64,000 nucleotides of DNA from Streptomyces sp. CB02923 (lineage in GTDB: Bacteria > Actinomycetota > Actinomycetes > Streptomycetales > Streptomycetaceae), in assembly GCF_001905005.1 (NCBI RefSeq), contig NZ_LWKZ01000025.1, forward strand, positions 620,001 to 684,000. The letters run 5' to 3'. Position numbers and translations under genes: made by a program. Shown here piece by piece: positions 18,133-24,500 of the stretch (within the stretch, counting starts at the first letter, position 1; every line of letters starts with the position of its first letter). The notes under the pieces were generated by a model. It saw only the letters and a program-made list of their open reading frames with translations. It was not told where the DNA came from and searched no databases.

Positions 18133-18708
18133 ATGGACGCCACTCCGCAGCCCGTCGAAGCCCTGATCGTCGTCGATGTCCAGTCGGCCTTCTTCGAGGG
18201 CGAGGAGGCGGCACCGCACGCGGCGGCCGTCCAGGAACGTGTCGAGGACCTGATCGACAGGGCGCGGGCCGTCGGCGCCCTGATCGTCCACCTCCAGAAC
18301 GACGGTGCGCCCGGCACGCCCGACGAGCCGGGCACCAAGGGCTGGGAGCTGCACCTGCCCGTCGTCCCCGGCCCCCGCGAGGCCGTGATCCGCAAGACGG
18401 TCGACGACGGCTTCGACGGGACGCAGCTGGGCGAGCTGCTGGCCGGGTCCGGCGTACGGTCCCTCGTCGTCTGCGGCGTGATGTCCGAGATGTGCGTACT
18501 GGCGACCTCCCGCACCGCCCTGGAGCGCGAGTACCGCGTCGTCCTGCCGCACGACGCGCACGGCACGTACGACGTGCCGCCCGCGCCCGGCGAGACGGAG
18601 GGCGTCCCGGCGGCGATGGCGTCACGGGTCGCCGAGTGGGCCCTCGGCGACGAGGTGGAGATCGTCGCGTACGCGAAGGATGTCACCTTCGCCGAGCCGC
18701 GGGGCTGA
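18133..18708 (+). CDS. Isochorismatase-family cysteine hydrolase
   Basis: Protein of 191 residues. I chose ATG 18133 (MDATPQPVEA) with AGGA upstream over an in-frame ATG at 18097. The triad expected in this family is visible: Asp in VVDVQSAF, Lys in VIRKTVDDGF, and Cys in GVMSEMCVLAT (about residue 130), with the cis-peptide VCGVMSE. It hydrolyses amide or ether bonds of small substrates; nicotinamidase-like and isochorismatase-like members cannot be separated here. It sits inside the cob cluster, 40 bp after cobM, but no cobalamin step is known for this family, so co-location may be incidental. Confidence 0.87.
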   Translation: MDATPQPVEALIVVDVQSAFFEGEEAAPHAAAVQERVEDLIDRARAVGALIVHLQNDGAPGTPDEPGTKGWELHLPVVPGPREAVIRKTVDDGFDGTQLGELLAGSGVRSLVVCGVMSEMCVLATSRTALEREYRVVLPHDAHGTYDVPPAPGETEGVPAAMASRVAEWALGDEVEIVAYAKDVTFAEPRG

Positions 18709-18788
18709 CCTGCGCGTTCACCGGACCCGTCCCGCGGGGTTGACCGGCGGGCTCACCGGCCCCCGTCCCTCTGGGCTGTCCGGTGGGC

Positions 18789-19961
18789 TCACCGCTCCCC
18801 GTCCCGCGGCCCGCGTGGCCCGGCCCGTCCCACCACGTTCCCCGCCCGGTCGATGCAGATCACGTCGACCGCGACGGGCGCGCCGCGCAGGACCGCCAGG
18901 GCCTCGTCGCGGGCCGTCGCGGCGACCAGATCGCCGAGCGGTACGCCGCGCGCCGCGCACAGCTGGAGCGCGGCCAGCCCGGTGTTCGCTTCGGCGACCT
19001 CGCCCGCCAGGGCCTCGTCCGCGCCGCCCTGCCGGGCCAGCGCGGCGAGGAACCCCTTGTCCACCTGTGACCGCGCCGAGTGCAGGTCCAGGTGGCCCGC
19101 CGCCAGCTTGGACAGCTTCGCGAAGCCGCCGCAGACCGTCAGCCGGGGCACCGGGTGCCGCCGTACGTACTTCAGTACCGCGCCCGCGAAGTCGCCCATG
19201 TCCAGCAGCGCGTCCTCGGGCAGCCCGTGCTCCGCGACGACGACCTTCTCCGAGGTCGAACCGGTGCACCCGGCCACGTGTGTACGTCCGGCCGCGCGCG
19301 CCACGTCCACGCCGCGCCGGATCGAGTCGATCCACGCCGAGCACGAGTACGGCACCACGATCCCGGTCGTCCCGAGAATCGACAGCCCGCCCAGGATTCC
19401 CAGCCGCGGATTCCACGTACTCCGCGCGATCTCCTCGCCGTGATCGACCGACAGCTCGATCTCGACGTCCCCGCCGCCCCCGTACCGCGCCGCGACCTCC
19501 GCCACGTGCTCCCGCATCATCTGCCGCGGTACGGGATTGACGGCCGGCTCGCCCACGTCCAGCGGCAGGCCGGGCCGGGTGACCGTGCCGACCCCGGGCC
19601 CCGCCTTGAACACCACCCCGCTGCCCGCCGGAAGCCTGCGCACCGTCGCCCGGACCAGCGCCCCGTGCGTCACGTCGGGGTCGTCCCCCGCGTCCTTGAC
19701 GACGGCCGCCATGGCCGTGGCGCGGTCCTCGGGCAGTTCCTCGGCCGCCAGCGCGAAAGCGGGCGTCTGCCCCTTCGGCAGGGTGATCGTCACCGGGTCC
19801 GGGAAATCCCCGGTCAGCAGTGCCGTGTACGCGGCCGTGGTCGCCGCGGTCGCGCAGGCGCCGGTCGTCCAGCCGTGCCGCAGCCCGGTGTGCGCGAGCT
19901 GCGCCGTACGCCCGCCGACGGCGCCTCCCGTACCGTTCCTCTCCGAACCCGCCTCACCCAT
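18789..19961 (-). CDS. cbiD: Cobalt-precorrin-5B C1-methyltransferase
   Basis: Protein of 390 residues from ATG 19961 (MGEAGSERNG); GTG 19973 is a four-codon-longer alternative. CbiD hallmarks are LRHGWTTGACATAATTAAYTAL at the N-terminus, a central GTTGIVVPYS segment, a VAGCTGSTSEK loop, and a late VCGGFAKLSKLAAGHLDLHS. It methylates C1 with deacylation in the anaerobic-type pathway. Here it accompanies the aerobic-type CobG and CobN, a mix also met in other actinobacteria. Its start lies only 17 bp from the divergent cobK start. Confidence 0.93.
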   Translation of the reverse strand: MGEAGSERNGTGGAVGGRTAQLAHTGLRHGWTTGACATAATTAAYTALLTGDFPDPVTITLPKGQTPAFALAAEELPEDRATAMAAVVKDAGDDPDVTHGALVRATVRRLPAGSGVVFKAGPGVGTVTRPGLPLDVGEPAVNPVPRQMMREHVAEVAARYGGGGDVEIELSVDHGEEIARSTWNPRLGILGGLSILGTTGIVVPYSCSAWIDSIRRGVDVARAAGRTHVAGCTGSTSEKVVVAEHGLPEDALLDMGDFAGAVLKYVRRHPVPRLTVCGGFAKLSKLAAGHLDLHSARSQVDKGFLAALARQGGADEALAGEVAEANTGLAALQLCAARGVPLGDLVAATARDEALAVLRGAPVAVDVICIDRAGNVVGRAGPRGPRDGER

Positions 19962-19978
19962 GGAGAAGACCACCCGTC

Positions 19979-20767
19979 ATGACCGCGCCCGCCGGACCCG
20001 TACGCCGCCCGCACGTCCTGATCCTCGGCGGTACGACCGAGGCCCGACGGCTGGCCGCCGGGCTGGCGGACCGGCTTCCCGGCCTGGCGGACCGGCTTCC
20101 CGGCCTGCGGGTCACCACGTCCCTCGCCGGCCGGGTGGCGGCGCCCCGGCTCCCGGCGGGAGAGGTCCGCATCGGCGGGTTCGGAGGCCCGGACGGCCTC
20201 GCACACTGGCTGCGCGAGCACGCGGTGGACGCGCTCATCGACGCCACCCATCCCTTCGCCGGCACGATCAGTTTCAACGCGGCGCAGGCGGCCGCCACCG
20301 CCCATGTTCCCCTGCTCGCGCTCCGCAGGCCCGGCTGGGTCCCCGGCCCGGACGACACCTGGCACCCGGTCGCGTCCCTCCCCGAAGCCGCGGCCGCCCT
20401 CCCCGCCCTCGGCCGCCGCGTCTTCCTCACCACCGGCCGCTTGGGCCTCGCCACCTTCGCCCACCTCACCGGTCTCTGGTTCCTCGTCCGTTCGGTGGAC
20501 GCCCCGGAGCCGCCGTATCCGCCGCGCATGCGGACCCTCCTCGACCGGGGCCCGTTCACCCTCGAAGGCGAATGCGCCCTCCTCCACGACCACCGCATCG
20601 ACGTCCTGGTGACGAAGGACAGCGGCGCCGCGGCCACGGCCCCGAAGCTGGCGGCGGCGCGGGAGGCGGGGGTGCCGGTGGTCGTCGTACAGAGGCCGCC
20701 CGTACCGGCCGGCGTAGCGGTCGTGGAGACTCCGGATCAGGCGGTCGACTGGCTGCTGGCACTGTGA
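19979..20767 (+). CDS. cobK: Precorrin-6A/cobalt-precorrin-6A reductase
   Basis: Protein of 262 residues, ATG 19979. The Rossmann N-terminus HVLILGGTTEARRLA, the DATHPFAGTIS motif and the late VLVTKDSGAAAT motif identify CobK/CbiJ, which uses NADPH to reduce the precorrin-6A macrocycle. A perfect 21-bp tandem duplication at 20063-20104 repeats LADRLPG after the first helix. The start codon is 17 bp from the divergent cbiD start and has no clear ribosome site, so a leaderless transcript or a promoter inside cbiD is likely. The accessory islet begins right after its stop. Confidence 0.92.
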   Translation: MTAPAGPVRRPHVLILGGTTEARRLAAGLADRLPGLADRLPGLRVTTSLAGRVAAPRLPAGEVRIGGFGGPDGLAHWLREHAVDALIDATHPFAGTISFNAAQAAATAHVPLLALRRPGWVPGPDDTWHPVASLPEAAAALPALGRRVFLTTGRLGLATFAHLTGLWFLVRSVDAPEPPYPPRMRTLLDRGPFTLEGECALLHDHRIDVLVTKDSGAAATAPKLAAAREAGVPVVVVQRPPVPAGVAVVETPDQAVDWLLAL

Positions 20768-20953
20768 CCGGGTAGCGCGCGGTGCTTCACACAGCCGCGC
20801 CCCTCGCCGGTTCCTGTCCCCGCCCCCGTTCCCGTTCCCGTTCCCGAGAGCACAGCGCACACAACATCGTCCGGGAACTCCGGCCCGAGCCCGGAAGGTC
20901 TCCCTTGGGACGGACTGGAGGGCGGCCTGCCAGGCGGCGAGGTCTGTGGTCAT
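20768..20953 (-). pseudogene. 5' remnant of a gene, possibly a PCMT-like methyltransferase
   Basis: ATG 20953 has a strong GGAGG at 7-nt spacing and encodes MTTDLAAWQAALQSVPRETF, resembling the N-terminus of protein-L-isoaspartate-methyltransferase-like proteins (..VPRxxF). The frame then enters repeats of cgttcc (about 20825-20845) and runs antisense into cobK with no family features. It is probably truncated by the deletion or insertion that made the islet boundary. It would have been the third gene of the SLOG-XRE operon (63 bp after XRE). The assignment is tentative. Confidence 0.4.
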
Positions 20954-21016
20954 GGGTGAGCCTCCGACGTGCAGGGCATCTGCTGAATGTGAGAGATGAG
21001 GGGCGAGCGCGCAGCT

Positions 21017-22351
21017 CTAGCGCATGCCGAGGAGGCGATCGTCCAGCTCCGCCACGAAGCGTTCGCCGTGCCAGGGGCGGAGCGCGTGGCGGGCTCTGCG
21101 GAGGCGGAGGGCGGGGACCCGGCCGCCGGTGGCCGACACCTCGTCGGCGCAGGTGTGCAGGAGTGCGGTGCCTGCGGCGGGGTCGCCCGAGCGGATGCGG
21201 GCGAGTGCCTGGTCGGTGGTGATGATCGCGCGCTGTAGGCGGTCGCGGGGATTGGTGAGGGCCGCTGCCGCAGCGGCGAAGTGGGCGTCGGCGGCTGCGG
21301 CGTCCCCGGTATGGAGATCGCAGAGGCCCTCGAAGCCTCGGAGGTGGACGGAGGAGAACTCCGGGTTCGACGGGGTGTCTTCGGGGCCTCCGCCCACGTC
21401 GTACCGGGCGAGGGAGAGTGCGGTCAGCGCCTGGCGCCGATTGCCGGAACGAGCGGCGATCTCGGAGTGCAGGGCGTGAGCACGGCCGCGTACGACCGGG
21501 CTGTCCCCCGTGCGCGCGTCGCGAATGGCGGCCTCTACGAGCAAGCGGGCGGCGTCGGTGCCGGGCGTGGAGTAGAGCGTGACGAGGGCGTGGCTCATGT
21601 GGACGACCGCGCGATGCCAAGAGGGAAGCGGATCGGCGGCTTCGGTCGCCGAGGTGTACAGAGCACGTGACGCGGCGTCGTCGTGTGTCTCGAAGGCGAT
21701 GCGGCCGGCGAGGGTGAAGGTCCGGGTCGCGATGGTGTGCAGCCCGGGGAGCAGCGGGGGCGGGAACGTGCGGGCGAGGAGGCGTTGGCAGGTCTGCACG
21801 ACGGGGGAGAGGAGCAGTTGGATGCGTACGAAGGGGAGCGAGCCCACGTGGCGGTTGGCGTGGTCGAGTGCGGCGTGGAGGTCGTCGAGCAGGCCGGTGT
21901 CGGCGCGGCCGGGGTCTGTGAGAGCCGCGGTGATCGTTGCCGGAGTGTCCGGGCCGAGGAGGGCGAGCAGACTTTCGTCGCCGGCGGTCACGGTGCGGGT
22001 GACCATGGTGCGCAGCTCGGCCAGTTGGTGTTCGCTCTCTCCATGGTGGGCCAGAGCGGCGAGAAGTTCGGTGAGATCGCTTCCGGGGCCGAGCTGCGGG
22101 ATGCCACCGGAGCTACGTGCGTAGAGGTGGGCCAGCAGGAGTTGGTAGTGGTGGCTGGGACGGACCGGTGCGGCGGTGTTCTCCCAGCGGGCGACGCTGC
22201 GTTGTACACCGGCGGTGCGGGCGGCGAGTGGGACGCCCAGCTTCGTGGCGGTGTCGGAGAGGGCTCGGGACAGGGCGGCCAGGGACCAGCCACGGGATTT
22301 CCGCAGGCGCTTGAGCGTGCGGGCGCCGACGGCGGTGTCACGCGCATTCAT
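21017..22351 (-). CDS. XRE-family regulator with TPR-like C-terminal region
   Basis: Protein of 444 residues from ATG 22351; GTG 22357 is also possible. Residues 8-65 form a helix-turn-helix (TLKRLRKSRGWSLAALSRALSD, QRSVARWEN). The remaining ~370 residues are alpha-helical, TPR-like (ASRALYTSATEAADPLPSWHRA, AAADAHFAAAAAAL), as in Streptomyces quorum/ligand-responsive XRE regulators. It follows the SLOG gene by 25 bp on the same strand and precedes the truncated methyltransferase-like gene. It probably regulates the islet, but ligand and target are unknown. Confidence 0.82.
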   Translation of the reverse strand: MNARDTAVGARTLKRLRKSRGWSLAALSRALSDTATKLGVPLAARTAGVQRSVARWENTAAPVRPSHHYQLLLAHLYARSSGGIPQLGPGSDLTELLAALAHHGESEHQLAELRTMVTRTVTAGDESLLALLGPDTPATITAALTDPGRADTGLLDDLHAALDHANRHVGSLPFVRIQLLLSPVVQTCQRLLARTFPPPLLPGLHTIATRTFTLAGRIAFETHDDAASRALYTSATEAADPLPSWHRAVVHMSHALVTLYSTPGTDAARLLVEAAIRDARTGDSPVVRGRAHALHSEIAARSGNRRQALTALSLARYDVGGGPEDTPSNPEFSSVHLRGFEGLCDLHTGDAAAADAHFAAAAAALTNPRDRLQRAIITTDQALARIRSGDPAAGTALLHTCADEVSATGGRVPALRLRRARHALRPWHGERFVAELDDRLLGMR

Positions 22352-22376
22352 GGCCACATGATGCCCGTGCGGGCAG

Positions 22377-22844
22377 TCAAATCGGCACGATGAGACGGGG
22401 TTTGCCTTGCGATGCCGTATAGTCGAGAGTTTGCCAGGTGCCCGTATTGCGGCCGGTTTCGTGCGGCCCTTCGAGTGGGAATCCGATGGTCAGGTCGCTT
22501 CGGTCCACCATCCAACGATTACGTGCGTGGTACGTGGTGGAGTGGAGTTCGGGCGCCCGTAGTTCCACGACTTCGGTGATACGGCTTCGGCACAGCTCAA
22601 TGGCATGTCGTGCCTCTTCCGGTTGCTGTGTGACGGTCACCGGCACGACCACGGTGATGGCGGAACGGGCGTGGGCCGCCAGCCACAGCAGAGCGAGGGA
22701 ATCGATGCCTTTCGCGCCGCCGATGAAGAAGTGCGCGCGGGGGATGGCGAATGGGGCGAGGTAGGTGCAGAAAGCTGTCCCGTACCACTGGTCCGGGTGG
22801 TGTTCGGTGGAACGTGTACCGGTGATGGTGATGCTGCCAGGCAT
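22377..22844 (-). CDS. SLOG/DprA-like nucleotide-binding Rossmann protein
   Basis: Protein of 155 residues. ATG 22844 (MPGSITITGTRS) has GGAG 7 nt upstream. The fold cues are a first strand SITITGTRS, the FFIGGAKGIDSLALLWLA glycine loop with the G-x-A-x-G-I-D motif of DprA/SLOG proteins (residues 43-60), alternating strands (AITVVVPVTV), and a final TLDYTASQGKPRLIVPI. SLOG domains bind or make nucleotide-derived signals, and several occur in anti-phage or stress systems. It is operonic with the XRE regulator and divergent (63 bp) from the resolvase-like gene. The biological role is unknown. Confidence 0.75.
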   Translation of the reverse strand: MPGSITITGTRSTEHHPDQWYGTAFCTYLAPFAIPRAHFFIGGAKGIDSLALLWLAAHARSAITVVVPVTVTQQPEEARHAIELCRSRITEVVELRAPELHSTTYHARNRWMVDRSDLTIGFPLEGPHETGRNTGTWQTLDYTASQGKPRLIVPI

Positions 22845-22907
22845 GGTCAACTCCGTGTCACAGTTTGTCGTCTGCCGCTTTCGGGGGAGCGGAGCTGGAA
22901 TCCGTGC

Positions 22908-23357
22908 ATGGACACGAAAGCATCGTCGTCGGGTGGTACGCCCGCCTGCAACGAGAACATCCGGATCGGCGCGGCACGGCCGGTCTCAGCACTCGCATTC
23001 ATCTACGACCGCAGCGCGACCAGGTCGCACAGCCTCCTCGACCTCCGGCTCATCGGCTGCCAGAACTATGCCGCCCGGTGGGGCTGGGAAGTGGCCGGTA
23101 CGTGGGTCGACTTCGGTGACCACGCCATCGACATCCAGAGGCCGCAATTCGGTGAGCTTCTCGACGCGATGCGGACGCAGGCAGGGCGGCGGAAAGTGAT
23201 CTGCCTGGTGCACAACTGGGGGCGGCTGGCGCAAGACGGCGACGTGTGCCTGCGCCAGCAGCAGCGGGTGGCGCAGGCGGGCGGTTGCACCGCGACGACT
23301 TTCGACGAGTCGGACGAACGCCGCCGAGCCGTGCTGTCCGGCGTCGGCTGTTGGTAG
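22908..23357 (+). CDS. Orphan serine-recombinase-like N-terminal domain protein
   Basis: Protein of 149 residues from ATG 22908. It resembles only the catalytic N-terminal domain of resolvase/invertase recombinases: AFIYDRSATRSHSLLDLRL for the usual Y-x-R-x-S start, CQNYAARWGWEVAGTWVDFG, RPQFGELLDAM, and VHNWGRLAQD where resolvases have K-x-D-R-L-x-R. It has no DNA-binding C-terminal domain and the key Arg/Asp residues are altered, so it may be a non-recombining regulator or a decayed enzyme. It is divergent from SLOG-XRE. Upstream GGAG lies 12-15 nt from ATG. Confidence 0.65.
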   Translation: MDTKASSSGGTPACNENIRIGAARPVSALAFIYDRSATRSHSLLDLRLIGCQNYAARWGWEVAGTWVDFGDHAIDIQRPQFGELLDAMRTQAGRRKVICLVHNWGRLAQDGDVCLRQQQRVAQAGGCTATTFDESDERRRAVLSGVGCW

Positions 23358-23385
23358 GGCCGCACAACACGTGGAAGGAGCGGAC

Positions 23386-23700
23386 ATGGAGAATCCTGCT
23401 CACGCGCTGTTGCCCGCGTCGGAGTTCCTGGCCGTGAAGGAGACCATCACGGTCGGCAATCGTGGGATGCCGCGGCTTACGGCGGAGCGCATTCTCGTAC
23501 AGGCATTGGCGTTCGTCGCGACAGCTGCCCGGTACCGGAATGCCGCCATCGCGCCCTCCCGTGTCGTCGACGAGGGCTGGCACGCGCTGCCGATCGGACC
23601 GACTCCGCAGCCCGGCCCCATGCCCAGGAACCCGGGACAGTCGCTGCCCCGTGCCGACGGTCAGGAGCTGTTGCGTGGAGTGGACCGACCCGCGCTATGA
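23386..23700 (+). CDS. Truncated small protein, N-terminal part of a conserved family
   Basis: Frame of 104 residues; ATG 23386 with AAGGAG 5 nt upstream. Residues 8-60 (LLPASEFLAVKETI, GMPRLTAERILVQALAFVATAA, APSRVVDEGWHAL) look like the start of longer Streptomyces proteins related to glycine-rich-domain proteins, in which VDEGWHAL is followed by about 70 more conserved residues. Here the sequence after that motif turns into Pro/Gly-rich junk and stops, and its end overlaps another small gene. It is likely a C-terminally truncated or frameshifted copy, and still expressed because the ribosome site is good. Confidence 0.5.
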   Translation: MENPAHALLPASEFLAVKETITVGNRGMPRLTAERILVQALAFVATAARYRNAAIAPSRVVDEGWHALPIGPTPQPGPMPRNPGQSLPRADGQELLRGVDRPAL

Positions 23701-23815
23701 GCAGGTTGTCGCGGACCTGCGGGCCAGGGAACGAGCCGAGGCGGAAGAAGGGCGTGCGCCCCGGACTCTGAGGGCGTTCGTCCACTCCCTGCCGAAGGCT
23801 GAGGACGAGGACTGA
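23675..23815 (+). CDS. 46-aa charged small protein
   Basis: GTG 23675 has AGGAG at 23663-23667 (7-nt spacing) and encodes MEWTDPRYEQVVADLRARERAEAEEGRAP-type sequence ending PKAEDED. It is predicted to be helical with a strong charged pattern. It overlaps the end of the truncated gene upstream by 26 nt and is followed after 34 bp by a terminator hairpin. No family recognised. Confidence 0.5.
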   Translation: MEWTDPRYEQVVADLRARERAEAEEGRAPRTLRAFVHSLPKAEDED

Positions 23816-23849
23816 ACGGGCGGGGCGCCGAGGTCGAGTGGCCGAAGTA

Positions 23850-23877
23850 CGGGCGGGCCGGGAAGCCGGCCCGCCCG
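23850..23877. terminator. Hairpin terminator, part of a duplicated segment
   Basis: 12-bp perfect stem CGGGCGGGCCGG/CCGGCCCGCCCG with loop GAAG. It ends the resolvase-like gene group. A near-copy lies at 25916-25940 next to the genuine cobIJ stop, showing that terminator and cobIJ end were duplicated together. Confidence 0.7.
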
Positions 23878-23885
23878 TCGTGCGG

Positions 23886-23965
23886 TCAGCCCTCCGGGTA
23901 GCGGCGCGGTGTTCGAGGAGGAGTTCGCGGGCCTTGGCGACCTGCCAGGTACGCATACGGGTGGG
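23886..23965 (-). pseudogene. Displaced, internally deleted copy of the cobIJ 3' end
   Basis: Bases 23867-23911 match 25932-25977 with about two mismatches, including the cobIJ stop codon (TGA at 23888-23886). Bases 23904-23950 match 26155-26201 exactly, corresponding to cobIJ RTWQVAKARELLLEHRA. The two matched blocks meet at a shared gcgcggtgt, which occurs at 25969-25977 and 26156-26164, so 187 bp were lost between 9-bp repeats, shifting the frame. It is therefore a dead fragment in the same orientation as cobIJ, about 2 kb away. Confidence 0.8.
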
Positions 23966-24017
23966 AAACATGGTGGCGTCGGGGTGCCTGGCCGGACCAC
24001 GGCGCGCGAAGCGCGTT

Positions 24018-24146
24018 TTACCGGGGCCATGAGGCACTCCAGCGGTTGGCTTCTCTGACGCGCGCCGTCAGTGTTTTGCGGCGGTTGGTGTCGTCCGGGG
24101 GTGGGGGTGGAGGCGGCTTCGGGGGCTGGGGGGCTTCGTCGGTCAC
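24018..24146 (-). CDS. 42-aa proline-rich basic small protein
   Basis: GTG 24146 overlaps the stop of the 75-aa gene by 4 nt (GTGA), implying coupled translation. The product starts VTDEAPQPPKPPPPPPP and ends with a basic-amphipathic tail (NRRKTLTARVREANRWSASW). No family recognised; support is the overlap architecture and the non-random Pro-rich then basic composition. Confidence 0.4.
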   Translation of the reverse strand: MTDEAPQPPKPPPPPPPDDTNRRKTLTARVREANRWSASWPR

Positions 24147-24370
24147 GTGGAGCACGTCCGGAGTACGGCGGCGAGGCGGCGGGCCACTTCGGGGGTGCAC
24201 CGGCCGAGTGTCACGAGCGGGCGGGCGATGCCCCCGGCGAGGGAGGCGGTGTCCAGGCCCAGGGTTGGGAGTTTGATGCCGACGGCGGTGAGGGCGGTAC
24301 GGAGTTCGTCGCGCGCTTCCTCGGCGTTTTTGATCGTATTTGTGGTTCGGGTGGGCTCGGTCGTAGCCAT
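24143..24370 (-). CDS. Small conserved protein divergent from XRE/DUF5753 regulator
   Basis: Protein of 75 residues from ATG 24370 (MATTEPTRTT). The core EEARDELRTALTAVGIKLP, GLDTASLAGG, PLVTLGRCTPEVARRLAAVL aligns along most of its length with the 77-aa product at 15322-15555. The 130-bp gap to the divergent regulator holds a perfect ACGCAA-N5-TTGCGT dyad. In Streptomyces, WhiJ-like clusters commonly pair an XRE regulator, a DUF397 protein and a third small protein; this could be that partner. Its biochemical function is not known. Confidence 0.7.
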   Translation of the reverse strand: MATTEPTRTTNTIKNAEEARDELRTALTAVGIKLPTLGLDTASLAGGIARPLVTLGRCTPEVARRLAAVLRTCST

Positions 24371-24399
24371 GTGCGCCTGTCTTTTTACGCTCGACGGAT

Positions 24400-24416
24400 A
24401 CGCAAGTGCTTTGCGT
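24400..24416. promoter_or_regulatory. Candidate operator for the XRE/DUF5753 regulator
   Basis: Perfect dyad ACGCAA-GTGCT-TTGCGT in the divergent promoter region, 30 bp upstream of the 75-aa gene start and 85 bp upstream of the regulator start. It is the only strong palindrome in the gap, so it is a likely autoregulatory site. Confidence 0.5.
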
Positions 24417-24500
24417 GAACCCATCGTTACGCTCTGGCCGGATGCGCGGTAGCGGGGCTCCGTTGCCGTCTGGGTGCGGCAACGGAGGAGTTGGGTCGAG

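Noticed and set aside
20820..20850. cgttcc hexamer repeats as a possible replication or regulatory iteron
   Set aside because: Only about four units, no AT-rich stretch or replication gene nearby; more likely slippage in a dead frame.
24003..24020. GCGCGC-GAA-GCGCG-TTTT hairpin as a terminator
   Set aside because: The T-run fits plus-strand transcription, but no plus-strand gene ends just before it other than the group already ended at 23877; stem too short to call.
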